Below, piece after piece: positions 53,762-62,424 of a stretch of 64,000 nucleotides of DNA. A model generated the notes under the pieces. The model saw only the letters and a program-made list of their open reading frames with translations, was not told the DNA's origin and did not search any database. This DNA comes from Sphingomonas turrisvirgatae (lineage in GTDB: Bacteria > Pseudomonadota > Alphaproteobacteria > Sphingomonadales > Sphingomonadaceae), in the NCBI RefSeq assembly GCF_001721295.1, contig NZ_MDDS01000086.1, positions 1 through 64,000 of the forward strand, given 5' to 3'. Position 1 is the stretch's first letter, and each line of letters starts with the position of its first letter. A program made the translations under genes and the position numbers.

Positions 53762-56176
53762 TCAGTCCACGCGCATCGCCTCGTTCGCCAGCGCTTCGGC
53801 TTCGATCAGCAACTCGTCCTCGACCGCCCCAGTCGCAACCTTTTCCCGCCCGATCATGATCAGCACCGGTACAGCCATGGGGCTTACTCGGGGGAGGTCG
53901 ACGTGGACCATTTGGTCGACGGCGGTGTCGAGCAATCGACCAAGCCGACCAACATCGGTCATCCGAGCGCGCGCATCGGCCCACGCGGCACGCAGCAACA
54001 GATGATCGGGTTCGTATTTCCGCAGCACGTCGTAGATGAGATCGGTCGAGAACGTGACCTGCCGCCCGGTCTTCTTCTTGCCCGGCTGCTGCCGCTCGAC
54101 CAGCCCGCCGATGATCGCGACTTCGCGGAACGCCCGCTTCAGCAGCGCCGATCCCTGGACCCAGTCGACGAATTCATGCTCGAGGATGTCGGGCGAGAAG
54201 AGCGCGGCCGGGTCGGTGATCTTTTCGAGGCCATAAACGGCGAGCGCATAGTCGTTGGCGACGAACCCGAGCGGCTTCAGGCCCAGCGCTTCCATCCGCC
54301 GCGTGATCAGCATGCCGAGCGACTGATGCGCGTTCCAGCCTTCGAAACTGTAGCAGACCAGATGATGCCGCTTCTCGTGCGGGAAGGTCTCGATCAGCAG
54401 CTGTCCCGGCGTCGGCAGCTGCGAGCGCTGACGCTGCACCTCGAGCCATTCGCGCACATCGTCGGGGAAGCGCGCCCATTCGGCGGGATCGGCAAGGAAC
54501 CGCCGCACGCGATCCGCAAGGCTCGACGTGATCGAGAGCCGCAGCCCGGTATAGGAAACGAAGCGCGCCTGTTTCGACGTGGCGCGCACGATGAGGTCAG
54601 TGAGCTCGGTCCGTTCGACCTCAAGCGCCATGCCGGCGAAGAAGAAGGTGTCGCCCGGCGCCAGCTGGGTGCCGAACCCTTCCTCGACCTTGCCCAGGCG
54701 CCGACCGTTCTTGAAGCGCACGTCCATCATCGCTGCTTCGACGATGATCCCGGCATTCAGGCGATGCTGAGCGATGAAGGCGGGCTTGGTCACCCGCCAC
54801 AGGCCGTCGGGCGTGCGCGTCAGTCGCTTGAACCGGTCATAGGCGCGCAGCGAATAGCCGCCATCGGCGATGAAGTTCAGCACGCGATCGAACGTTTCGG
54901 CCTCCAGCGCCGAATAGGGCAGGGCGCCGCGCACCTCGTCGAGCAAATCGCCGGCATCGAACGGCGCGGCACAGGCCACGCCCATGACGTGCTGCGCCAG
55001 CACGTCGAGCGCGCCCGCACGGAAATTGTCTGGATCAAGCTCGCCCGCGTCGACCGCGTCGAGCGCGGCGCGCGCTTCGAGATATTCGAAGCGGTTGCCG
55101 GGCACGAGCACCGCTTCGCTCGATTCGTCCAGCCGGTGATTGGCGCGGCCGATCCGCTGCAGCAGGCGCGAGGAGCCCTTGGGCGCGCCCATCTGGATCA
55201 CGCAGTCAACATCGCCCCAATCGACGCCCAGGTCGAGGCTCGCCGTCGCCACCAGCGCGCGCAGCTTGCCGTCCGCCATCGCCTGTTCGGCCTTGCGCCG
55301 CGCCTCAAGGCTGAGGCTGCCATGATGCACCCCGATCGGCAGCTTGAGGTCGTTCACCTTCCACAGATTCTGGAAGACGAGCTCGGCCAGGCCCCGCGTG
55401 TTGCAGAACACGATGGTCGTGCGGTGAGTCTCGATCTCCGCCATCACCTGCGGGATCGCATAGACGCCGCTATGCCCCGACCATGGCACGCGCCCCTCGG
55501 GCAACAGGATCGCGATATCCGGGTCGGCACCCTTTTCGCCCAGCACGAGGCTGACGGCGTCGATGTCGCCATCGGGGGCGAGCCACGCGCGATAACCGTC
55601 CGGATCGGCGACCGTCGCCGACAGCGCCACGCGGCGCAGCCCCGGCGCGATCCGCTGCAGTCGAGCCATCGCCAGCGCCAGCAGGTCGCCGCGCTTTTCC
55701 GTCGCGAAGGCATGCACCTCGTCCACCACGATGGTCTTGAGGCCGGCGAACATGGTGAAGCTGTCTTCGTACGACAGCAGCAGGCTCAACGATTCGGGCG
55801 TGGTCAGCAGGATCTGTGGCGGTCGCGCGCGCTGGCGCACCTTGCGATCATGCGGCGTGTCGCCCGTCCGCGTCTCGACCCGGATCGGCAGCCCCATCTG
55901 TTCGATCGGGGTCAAGAGGTTGCGCTGCACATCGACCGCAAGGGCCTTGAGCGGCGAGATGTAGAGCGTGTGGAGCCCGTCGGACGGCGCGTCGATCAAT
56001 TCGGTCAGCGTCGGCAGGAAGCCCGCCAGCGTCTTGCCGGCGCCGGTCGCCGCGACCAGCAGCGCATGTCGCCCGGCGCGCCCGGCGCCGAGCATGTCCA
56101 GTTGATGCCGCCGCGGCGTCCAGCCGCGCGACTGGAACCAATCGGTTAGTATCGGTGGAAGGTCGTTTGGCTTCAC
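53762..56176 (-). CDS. Ligase-associated DEXH-box helicase (Lhr-C)
   Basis: An 804-residue superfamily 2 helicase. Motif I is VAATGAGKTLAG, motif Ia SPLKALAVDV, motif II DEVH in TIVVDEVHAFATEKR, motif III LSATV, motif V TASLDLGVDWGDVDCVIQMG and motif VI QRIGRANHR. The long C-terminal part carries Lhr-type winged-helix and lyase-like regions. It belongs to the DNA-damage set with pdeM and the exonuclease at 56604. A 71-bp gap separates it from the aspartic-protease gene. Confidence 0.93.
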   Translation of the reverse strand: MKPNDLPPILTDWFQSRGWTPRRHQLDMLGAGRAGRHALLVAATGAGKTLAGFLPTLTELIDAPSDGLHTLYISPLKALAVDVQRNLLTPIEQMGLPIRVETRTGDTPHDRKVRQRARPPQILLTTPESLSLLLSYEDSFTMFAGLKTIVVDEVHAFATEKRGDLLALAMARLQRIAPGLRRVALSATVADPDGYRAWLAPDGDIDAVSLVLGEKGADPDIAILLPEGRVPWSGHSGVYAIPQVMAEIETHRTTIVFCNTRGLAELVFQNLWKVNDLKLPIGVHHGSLSLEARRKAEQAMADGKLRALVATASLDLGVDWGDVDCVIQMGAPKGSSRLLQRIGRANHRLDESSEAVLVPGNRFEYLEARAALDAVDAGELDPDNFRAGALDVLAQHVMGVACAAPFDAGDLLDEVRGALPYSALEAETFDRVLNFIADGGYSLRAYDRFKRLTRTPDGLWRVTKPAFIAQHRLNAGIIVEAAMMDVRFKNGRRLGKVEEGFGTQLAPGDTFFFAGMALEVERTELTDLIVRATSKQARFVSYTGLRLSITSSLADRVRRFLADPAEWARFPDDVREWLEVQRQRSQLPTPGQLLIETFPHEKRHHLVCYSFEGWNAHQSLGMLITRRMEALGLKPLGFVANDYALAVYGLEKITDPAALFSPDILEHEFVDWVQGSALLKRAFREVAIIGGLVERQQPGKKKTGRQVTFSTDLIYDVLRKYEPDHLLLRAAWADARARMTDVGRLGRLLDTAVDQMVHVDLPRVSPMAVPVLIMIGREKVATGAVEDELLIEAEALANEAMRVD

Positions 56177-56209
56177 ACAGCAAGCCTTAGCCGCCTTTGC
56201 TCACCATAC

Positions 56210-56290
56210 CAGTTCCCCTGCGAAAGCAGGGGCCCAGGATGACAGGCGACTCGCTTGTAGCCCTAGGCCCCTGCTTTCGCAGGGGAACTG
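56210..56290. repeat. Perfect 25-bp inverted repeat between helicase and small-protein genes
   Basis: The arms 56210-56234 and 56266-56290 are exact inverted copies of 25 nt, 31 nt apart. Each arm also folds on itself as CCCCTGC-GAAA-GCAGGGG or its reverse. The core recurs at 11907-11920. It lies in the 130-bp gap between the helicase start and the stop of the small membrane-protein gene, where it may act as a transcription boundary. Confidence 0.8.
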
Positions 56291-56306
56291 CGCTGGGACT
56301 ATCGCG

Positions 56307-56492
56307 TCACGGCTCGCGCGCAACATCCTCGCGATTCTGCTCCTCGCGCACGCGCCGGGTCGCTTCCTCGGTGCGCTCCTTCTGCGCACGGCTGGTGCGG
56401 TTGTTGAGCACCGCCCACAGCAGCACCGCGGCCAGCACGATCGGGCCGATGATCACCATCACGCCCTGCAGGCTCGAAAAGTCCAAGTCCAT
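56307..56492 (-). CDS. Small single-pass membrane protein
   Basis: A 61-residue protein: MDLDFSSLQGV, one membrane helix (MVIIGPIVLAAVLLWAVL, about 12-30), then a highly charged tail (RAQKERTEEATRRVREEQNR). The ATG at 56492 follows AGGTG. It is not recognised as a named family and lies between the helicase and the exonuclease, so it may belong to the repair locus only by position. Confidence 0.65.
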   Translation of the reverse strand: MDLDFSSLQGVMVIIGPIVLAAVLLWAVLNNRTSRAQKERTEEATRRVREEQNREDVAREP

Positions 56493-56603
56493 ACAGCACC
56501 TCAATCGTTCAGAACCGGCCAACGATTCCCCGGGCGCTTTGATCCCCGCGCGGTTGCAGGCAGCCTTAGGGGAACCTCTGCCGCGCCCGACGCATATGCT
56601 GTC

Positions 56604-57599
56604 ATGGGCCTAGGCAGCTGGATCGAACCGCACCCCGAAGGGATCTTCATTCCGGCCGCCGACGCCTGGGTCGATCCTTCGCAGCCCAAGGCCCGCGCGC
56701 TGGTCACCCATGGCCATGCCGATCACGCGCGCGGCGGACATGGCGCGGTCTGGGCGACGCCCGAAACGCTCGCCATCATGGACGCGCGCTATGGCCCGCA
56801 GGTCGAACGTCCGGTGGCCTATGGCGAGACGGTGAAGTTGGGCGAGGTCGAGGCGACCTTCGTTCCCGCCGGCCATGTCCTGGGGTCGGCGCAGATCGTG
56901 CTGGACCATGCCGGGGAGCGAGTCGTCGTGTCGGGCGACTACAAGCGCCGTCCCGATCCGACCTGCGCACCGTTCCAGCCTGTGCCGTGCGACGTGTTCA
57001 TCACCGAAGCCACCTTCGGCCTGCCCGTGTTCCGCCATCCCGAGACGACCGACGAGATGGACAAGCTGCTCACCGCGCTTCGCGCCGAGCCGGAGCGCTG
57101 CGTGCTGGTCGGTGCCTATGCCCTGGGCAAGGCGCAGCGCGTGATCCGGGAATTGCGCGGCATGGGGTTCGACGATCCGATCTATATCCACGGCGCGCTG
57201 CAGCGATTGTGCGACCTGTATGTCGAGCATGGCGTGGCGCTTGGCGACCTGCGCCCCGCGACCGGCGTCGCCAAGAAGGAACTGCAAGGACGGATCGTGA
57301 TGTGCCCGCCGGGCGCGCTGAACGATCGCTGGTCGCGCCGGCTGCCCGATCCGATCACGGCGATGGCGTCGGGCTGGATGACCGTTCGCCAGCGTGCCAG
57401 ACAACGCAACGTCGAACTGCCGCTGATCCTGTCGGACCATGCCGATTGGGACGAACTGACGACGACGTTGCGCGAGATCGCCCCGCGCGAAGTATGGGTC
57501 ACGCATGGCCGCGAAGACGCGCTGGTCCATTGGTGCCGCCAGCGCCAGATCAAGGCGCGCGCGCTCGAACTTGCCGGCTACGACGATGAGGACGATTGA
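56604..57599 (+). CDS. Ligase-associated DNA-damage-response exonuclease (MBL/beta-CASP)
   Basis: A 331-residue metallo-beta-lactamase-fold nuclease. The HxHxDH motif is THGHADHARGGHGAVW, with PAGHVLGSAQIVL, VVVSGDYKRRPDPTCAPF, DVFITEATFGLPVF and ILSDHADWDELTTTL completing the metal and beta-CASP sites. It belongs to the ligase-associated damage set with Lhr-C and PdeM, but the genes are divergent here. YnfA follows 15 nt downstream instead of the DNA ligase. Confidence 0.9.
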   Translation: MGLGSWIEPHPEGIFIPAADAWVDPSQPKARALVTHGHADHARGGHGAVWATPETLAIMDARYGPQVERPVAYGETVKLGEVEATFVPAGHVLGSAQIVLDHAGERVVVSGDYKRRPDPTCAPFQPVPCDVFITEATFGLPVFRHPETTDEMDKLLTALRAEPERCVLVGAYALGKAQRVIRELRGMGFDDPIYIHGALQRLCDLYVEHGVALGDLRPATGVAKKELQGRIVMCPPGALNDRWSRRLPDPITAMASGWMTVRQRARQRNVELPLILSDHADWDELTTTLREIAPREVWVTHGREDALVHWCRQRQIKARALELAGYDDEDD

Positions 57600-57614
57600 G
57601 CTAGACTTCGGTCC

Positions 57615-57956
57615 ATGACGCCTTCCCTGTCGGTCCTTGCCGTCTATGCCCTTGCCGCGCTGGCCGAAATCGGCGGCTGCTTCGCCTTCTGGGCCTGGCT
57701 GCGGCTCGACAAGTCGCCGCTATGGCTGGTTCCGGGCCTCGCCAGCCTGATCGCATTCGCCTGGTTGCTGACGCTGGTCGACAGTGGCCATGCCGGTCGA
57801 GCCTATGCCGCCTATGGCGGCGTCTATGTCGCCGCATCGCTGCTCTGGCTCTGGGCGGTCGAGGGCGCGCGGCCGGACCGCTGGGACCTTGCCGGCGGCG
57901 CGGTCGTTCTGCTCGGTGCGGCCATCATCCTGTTCGGCTCACGAGGGGGCGTATGA
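57615..57956 (+). CDS. YnfA family membrane protein
   Basis: A 113-residue protein with four membrane helices. It matches the YnfA (UPF0060) family: ALAALAEIGGCFAFWAWLRLDKSPLWL, RAYAAYGGVYVAASLLWLW and VLLGAAIILFG. The family is related to small multidrug resistance transporters, though activity is uncertain. It overlaps the next gene by 4 nt. Confidence 0.88.
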   Translation: MTPSLSVLAVYALAALAEIGGCFAFWAWLRLDKSPLWLVPGLASLIAFAWLLTLVDSGHAGRAYAAYGGVYVAASLLWLWAVEGARPDRWDLAGGAVVLLGAAIILFGSRGGV

Positions 57957-58231
57957 GCCAGACCGACATCACGGCGGATGTAATCAGCAATCTACCGCTG
58001 GACCGCATCGACGCCGTCGCTTTCTACAAGCTGGACGCGCTGACGACGGATTTGATCTGCTGCGACATAGAAATGGCGGGTCAGGTCTGGACGTTCCATG
58101 AGGAGGCGGCCGGCTGGGACAGCCTCATTGCCCATCTTTCGCTACTGCCCGGGTTCAAGGCCAATTGGCGCAAAGTGGTTGTTCACCCACCCTTCGAGGT
58201 GAACACGACGGAGGCATTTCGACGCGCATGA
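57953..58231 (+). CDS. Small hypothetical protein coupled to ynfA and cobB
   Basis: A 92-residue protein with no recognised domain. It contains DRIDAVAFYKLDALTTDLICCDIEMAGQVWTFHEEAAGW and ends NTTEAFRRA. It overlaps ynfA by 4 nt and the sirtuin by 4 nt, so translation of all three is linked. It has no signal peptide or membrane helix. Two adjacent cysteines (ICCD) could be functional. Confidence 0.7.
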   Translation: MSQTDITADVISNLPLDRIDAVAFYKLDALTTDLICCDIEMAGQVWTFHEEAAGWDSLIAHLSLLPGFKANWRKVVVHPPFEVNTTEAFRRA

Positions 58232-58926
58232 CCGACGTTCGCAACATCGTCATCCTGACCGGCGCCGGCGTTTCCGCCGAAAGCGGCGTCGCCACGTTCC
58301 GCGGCCCCGGCGGGTTGTGGGAGGGGCATCGCGTCGAGGACGTCTGCACGCCCGAGGCGCTCGCCGCCGACCCGGTCCTCGTCCACCGCTTCTACGACGA
58401 GCGCCGCGCCAAATTGACGACGGTCGAGCCGAATGCGGCGCATCACGCGCTGGCGCGGCTCGACCGCGAATGGCCGGGCGAGCTGCTGCTGGTGACGCAG
58501 AATGTCGACGACCTGCACGAACGCGCGGGATCGCGCCGGCTGCTGCACATGCATGGCGAGCTGAACTCGGCGTTGTGCGGGCTGTGCGGGGTGCAGACCG
58601 AATGGCGCGATGCGCTGCCGCCGCTCACGCGCTGCCCGTCCTGCGATGCGCCGGCGCTGCGGCCGGACATCGTGTTCTTCGGCGAAATGCCCTATCACAT
58701 GGACGTGATCGAAGCGGCGCTGGAGCGCGCCGACCTGTTCGTATCGATCGGCACATCGGGCGCCGTCTATCCCGCCGCCGGCTTCGTCCGCATCGCGCGT
58801 GCCTGTGGCGCGCAGACGCTCGAGCTCAATCTCGATCGCTCGGACGGGAGCGACTGGTTCGACACGACGCGACTCGGCCCGGCCGGCACGCTGGTGCCGG
58901 ACTGGGTCGAGTCGCTGATCGGCTGA
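58228..58926 (+). CDS. cobB: NAD-dependent deacylase, sirtuin type
   Basis: A 232-residue sirtuin that removes acyl groups from lysines with NAD. It has ILTGAGVSAESGVATFRGPGGLW, LLVTQNVDDLHERAG, the catalytic histidine in LHMHGELNSALC, zinc cysteines (CGLC and CPSC), PDIVFFGEMPY and SIGTSGAVYPAAGF. The YxxR motif (YDERR) after the first block suggests a desuccinylase-type class III member. The ATG overlaps the small upstream gene by 4 nt. Confidence 0.94.
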   Translation: MTDVRNIVILTGAGVSAESGVATFRGPGGLWEGHRVEDVCTPEALAADPVLVHRFYDERRAKLTTVEPNAAHHALARLDREWPGELLLVTQNVDDLHERAGSRRLLHMHGELNSALCGLCGVQTEWRDALPPLTRCPSCDAPALRPDIVFFGEMPYHMDVIEAALERADLFVSIGTSGAVYPAAGFVRIARACGAQTLELNLDRSDGSDWFDTTRLGPAGTLVPDWVESLIG

Positions 58927-59193
58927 TTACATCGCGTTCTCGAGACGCGCGTCGTCATTGTCGTCGATCGCGTCGGCCTTGTCCTCGCCGGCTTCGCGGA
59001 CCTGATCGGCCTGCCGCTCGAGCGAATCTTCCATCGTCTCGTTAGTCGCGTTGTCGGCCATCGCGTCGAGCTGATCGGCCTGGTTGTCCGCCGCCGCCTC
59101 GACATTGGCCGCAGCCTGGTCGTCGGCATTACCGCCGCATGCGGCCAGCGCCAGGAAACCGGCGACCGCCGTCGCCTTCATCAGGACCTTCAT
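58927..59193 (-). CDS. Small acidic lipoprotein
   Basis: An 88-residue predicted lipoprotein: signal MKVLMKATAVAGFLALAAC with Cys19, then a mature part made almost wholly of Asp, Asn, Ala, Glu and Gln (NADDQAAANVEAAADNQADQ onward), predicted helical. Such entericidin-like or coiled-coil lipoproteins are common in sphingomonads; function is unknown. The ATG at 59193 has GGGAG at 9 nt. Its stop abuts the sirtuin stop on the other strand. Confidence 0.78.
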   Translation of the reverse strand: MKVLMKATAVAGFLALAACGGNADDQAAANVEAAADNQADQLDAMADNATNETMEDSLERQADQVREAGEDKADAIDDNDDARLENAM

Positions 59194-59266
59194 CAATTCG
59201 TGCTCCCTGTTCGTTACAGGCGCACAATCACCGGGCCGTGGAACGAGTTCCACGGCTCGTCGCAAC

Positions 59267-60508
59267 TCACGCCGCGGCGCGAAGCTCCAGACGCTCCCAG
59301 ATCTCGACCAGCGCCTGGGTCAGCTCGTGCATCATCGCTTCGTCATGCGCAGGCCCGGGCGTGAAGCGCAGCCGCTCCGTGCCGCGCGGCACGGTCGGGT
59401 AATTGATCGGCTGAACATAGACGCCGTATTCGGCGAGCAGAATGTCGCTGATCCGCTTGGCGCGGACCGGATCGCCGACCATCAGCGGCACGATGTGAGT
59501 CGCCGTGTCCATCACCGGCAGGCCGGCATCGGCGAACAGCGTCTTGAGCTTTGCCGCCGCCGCCTGCTGACCCTCGCGCTCCTCGCTCGACCCCTTGAGG
59601 TGGCGAACGCTGGCCAGCGCGCCGGCGACCAGCACCGGCGACAGGCTGGTGGTGAAGATGAAACCCGGCGCGTACGAGCGGATCACGTCGATGATCGTCT
59701 GATCCGCGGCGATATAGCCGCCCATCACCCCGAACGCCTTGCCCAGCGTTCCCTCGATGATCGTCAGCCGCTGCGCCGCCTCGTCCCGCTCCGAAATGCC
59801 GCCGCCGCGAGCGCCGTACATGCCCACGGCATGAACTTCGTCGAGATAGGTGAGCGCATTGTACTTGTCGGCCAGGTCGCAGATCGCGTGAATCGGGGCG
59901 ACGTCGCCGTCCATCGAATAGACGCTCTCGAACGCGATCACCTTTGGCACCGACGGGTCGTCGGCGGCGAGCAGTTCCTCAAGATGCGCGACATCGTTGT
60001 GGCGCCACACGCGCTTCTCGCACCCCGAATTGCGTATGCCCGCGATCATCGATGCGTGGTTGAGTTCATCGGAATAGATGATGCAGCCCGGCAGCACCTT
60101 GGCCAGCGTGGCCAACGTCGCTTCGTTCGAGACATAGCCGCTGGTGAAGAGGAGCGCGCCCTGCTTGCCGTGCAGGTCGGCAAGCTCCGATTCGAGGTCG
60201 ATGTGGTAATGCGTGTTGCCGCCGATGTTGCGGGTGCCGCCGGATCCGGCGCCGACATCGTGCAGCGCCCCCTCCATGGCGGCGATCACCTTGGGATGCT
60301 GGCCCATGGCGAGATAGTCGTTCGAGCACCAGACGGTGATCGGCTTGGGTCCATTGTGGCCGGCAAAGCAGCGCGCGTTGGGGAACATGCCCTTGTTGCG
60401 CAGGATGTCGATGAACACGCGATAGCGGCCTTCGGCATGCAGCCGATCGATGGCTTGCGTGAAAACGCGCGAATAGTCGACCGCGCGGGCGGGCACTTCC
60501 TGGTCCAT
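59267..60508 (-). CDS. hemA: 5-Aminolevulinate synthase
   Basis: It condenses glycine with succinyl-CoA, the first committed step of heme synthesis in alphaproteobacteria (C4 route). The 413-residue protein has VWCSNDYLAMGQHPKVI, GSGGTRNIGGNTHYH, YLDEVHAVGMYG and the PLP lysine in EGTLGKAFGVMGG (Lys257). Length and motifs are normal. The 220-bp upstream gap carries a 19-bp palindrome and no clear Shine-Dalgarno, so regulation is plausible. Confidence 0.96.
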   Translation of the reverse strand: MDQEVPARAVDYSRVFTQAIDRLHAEGRYRVFIDILRNKGMFPNARCFAGHNGPKPITVWCSNDYLAMGQHPKVIAAMEGALHDVGAGSGGTRNIGGNTHYHIDLESELADLHGKQGALLFTSGYVSNEATLATLAKVLPGCIIYSDELNHASMIAGIRNSGCEKRVWRHNDVAHLEELLAADDPSVPKVIAFESVYSMDGDVAPIHAICDLADKYNALTYLDEVHAVGMYGARGGGISERDEAAQRLTIIEGTLGKAFGVMGGYIAADQTIIDVIRSYAPGFIFTTSLSPVLVAGALASVRHLKGSSEEREGQQAAAAKLKTLFADAGLPVMDTATHIVPLMVGDPVRAKRISDILLAEYGVYVQPINYPTVPRGTERLRFTPGPAHDEAMMHELTQALVEIWERLELRAAA

Positions 60509-60578
60509 GACCGCGCCCGATAGCGGTTTTTCGGAACCATTTCCACCGGCGAACGTCGTGGCGCTACGCTGAGGGCTT

Positions 60579-60597
60579 ACCGTAACGTCGTTACGGT
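60579..60597. promoter_or_regulatory. 19-bp palindrome upstream of hemA (operator candidate)
   Basis: ACCGTAAC-GTC-GTTACGGT is a perfect inverted repeat with 8-bp arms. It lies 70 bp before the hemA start and 131 bp before the divergent small gene, the position expected for a repressor or activator site. No regulator family could be matched with confidence. Confidence 0.45.
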
Positions 60598-60728
60598 GCC
60601 GCTTGCCATGGATCAGCCGTGGTCGCGCAAAACTGTGCTATAGCGGTGCTACTGCGGACCGGGACTCCGAGCATTTCCGCGGCTGAGAGATGATATGGGC
60701 TCCCGCTTGCCGTCGAGGGAGACGACAG

Positions 60729-60908
60729 ATGGCCAGTCAGCACGACCAAGACCTCGAATATTTCATGCGACGCGAGCAGGATGAGCGTGCCTCGGCCGCG
60801 CGCACGTCGGACCAGTCGGTCCGCTGCATCCACCTGGCGCTGGCCGATCGCTATGCCGAGCGGCTGCGGGCGATGGTGCCGCACGCGTCGATGCAGCGCC
60901 GGGCCTGA
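60729..60908 (+). CDS. Small conserved sphingomonad-type protein
   Basis: A 59-residue soluble protein rich in Arg, Gln and Asp (HDQDLEYFMRREQDERASAA ... CIHLALADRYAERLRAMVPH). The ATG at 60729 has GGGAG upstream. Similar short proteins are seen next to murI or hemA in related genomes as far as I recognise them, but no function is known. The region 60598-60728 holds no other supported element. Confidence 0.65.
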   Translation: MASQHDQDLEYFMRREQDERASAARTSDQSVRCIHLALADRYAERLRAMVPHASMQRRA

Positions 60909-60912
60909 GGCG

Positions 60913-61737
60913 CTACAGCGCTTCGAGCTGCGTCAGCCCATGCCGCGCAAGCGCGGGGCGAAGCGGTTCGGTCGAGGCGTCCAACCGCGTGAACACGGCG
61001 ATCCCTGCTTTCGGTGTAGCCGGCCACGAGTCGTCTCGGGTCAGATGCGCGACGCGGCGGGCGATGCCGGGGCCGCCATCGACGAAGGTGACGGGATGCG
61101 GCGAGGCGGCGGCGAGTTCGGCCTCGACCAGCGGGAAATGGGTGCAGGCATTGACGATCACGTCGATCGCTGCACCGCCCGGCTGATCGAACAGCCCGTC
61201 GAGCACCGCGCGATAGGCCGCCAGGTCCGGCGCATCGCCGCGCAAGGCGGCCTCGGCCAGATCAACGAGTTCGGCGCTGCCGTGGCGCAGGATGGTACAA
61301 TCCGCCGCGAACTCGGCCGCGAGTCGGTCGACATAGGGCTGGCGCACCGTTGCCCGGGTGCCGAGCACGCCGATCGTTCGCGTCCTGGAGAGCAGCGCGG
61401 CCGGCTTGATCGCCGGCACCGTGCCGACGATCGGGATGTCCAGCGCGGCACGGACGTGCGGCAGCGCGATCGTCGAGGCCGTATTGCACGCGATGACGAT
61501 CAGCCGCGGACGATAACGCTCCGCCAGCCGCCCCAGCAGCGCCGGAACCCGCGCCGCGATCTCCGCCTCGCTGCGCGTGCCGTAGGGATAGCCCGCGCTG
61601 TCGGCGGCATAGACGAGCGGTGCCTGCGGCAGCAGCGCCCGAGTCGGCGCGAGCACCGACAGGCCGCCCACCCCGGAATCGAAGAACAGCACCGGGCGCG
61701 TGTCCGCACCGGTCCCGTGCATCCCGATCTCATTCAT
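60913..61737 (-). CDS. murI: Glutamate racemase
   Basis: It makes D-glutamate for peptidoglycan. The 274-residue protein has LFFDSGVGGLSVL, PYG, VIACNTASTIALP (first catalytic cysteine), GTRATVRQPYVD and NACTHFPLVE (second cysteine). The ATG at 61737 is used. It is convergent with the small gene at 60729, with a 4-bp gap. Confidence 0.95.
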   Translation of the reverse strand: MNEIGMHGTGADTRPVLFFDSGVGGLSVLAPTRALLPQAPLVYAADSAGYPYGTRSEAEIAARVPALLGRLAERYRPRLIVIACNTASTIALPHVRAALDIPIVGTVPAIKPAALLSRTRTIGVLGTRATVRQPYVDRLAAEFAADCTILRHGSAELVDLAEAALRGDAPDLAAYRAVLDGLFDQPGGAAIDVIVNACTHFPLVEAELAAASPHPVTFVDGGPGIARRVAHLTRDDSWPATPKAGIAVFTRLDASTEPLRPALARHGLTQLEAL

Positions 61738-61809
61738 GTCCGCCCCATCGTGGATAGTGTTGCACGCGCCTACTCAACCGCCTAGCCTTCGGGCAAGCAT
61801 GGGGCTCGC

Positions 61810-62415
61810 TTGACCACACAGATCATCTGGATACCGCCGACACTGGCGCTGCTGCTGGGCTATCTGCTCGGCTCGATCCCGTTCGGCGTGCTGCTGACCC
61901 GCTGGGGCGGGGCGGGCGACCTGCGGTCGGTCGGTTCAGGGAATATCGGCGCGACCAACGTGCTGCGCACCGGGCGCAAGGGGCTGGCGGCGGCGACGCT
62001 GCTGCTCGATCTGGCCAAGGGCGCGGCGGCAGTGCTGATCGCCGAAGCCATGTGGCCGGGCACAGCGCCGCTGGCGGCAGCGGGCGCGTTCTTCGGCCAT
62101 TGTTATCCGGTATGGCTGCGTTTCAGGGGCGGGAAGGGCGTTGCGACGCTGATGGGCATCGCCCTTGCGCTCCACTGGCCGGTCGGCCTTGTCTATGCGG
62201 TCGTCTGGATAGCACTGCTCGCCGCGATCCGCGTGTCGTCGGTTGCAGGCATGACGGCAGCGGTCAGCGCACCGGTGGCGGCGGCGTTCTTCGACCGGTT
62301 CGACATCGTGCTGCTGCTGATCGGCCTTGCGCTGGTCGTGCTGTGGAAGCATCGCGAGAATATCGAGCGACTATTTGCCGGCACCGAGCCGCGCATCGGT
62401 CGCAAGCGCGGCTGA
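61810..62415 (+). CDS. plsY: Acyl-phosphate glycerol-3-phosphate acyltransferase
   Basis: It acylates glycerol-3-phosphate at position 1 to start phospholipid synthesis. The 201-residue integral membrane protein has the three PlsY motifs: GSIPFGVLLTRWGG, SVGSGNIGATNVLRTGRKG and FRGGKGVATLMG. The start is TTG at 61810 (MTTQIIWIPP). It is followed by dprA, a common pairing. Confidence 0.95.
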   Translation: MTTQIIWIPPTLALLLGYLLGSIPFGVLLTRWGGAGDLRSVGSGNIGATNVLRTGRKGLAAATLLLDLAKGAAAVLIAEAMWPGTAPLAAAGAFFGHCYPVWLRFRGGKGVATLMGIALALHWPVGLVYAVVWIALLAAIRVSSVAGMTAAVSAPVAAAFFDRFDIVLLLIGLALVVLWKHRENIERLFAGTEPRIGRKRG

Positions 62416-62424
62416 CCGACGACG

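Noticed and set aside
53903..56149. 748-residue open frame opposite the Lhr-C helicase
   Set aside because: The helicase on the other strand has every SF2 motif; the plus-strand product is a compositionally biased shadow.
59084..60523. Open frame on the plus strand opposite hemA
   Set aside because: hemA on the minus strand has the PLP lysine and all family motifs; the antisense frame has none.
60608..60643. 11-codon open frame as a leader peptide
   Set aside because: No Shine-Dalgarno and no codon run typical of attenuation; a chance frame.
60650..60720. GGCTGAGAGATG upstream of the 60729 gene as a TPP riboswitch
   Set aside because: The second conserved part of the THI box is missing and the downstream gene has no link to thiamine.
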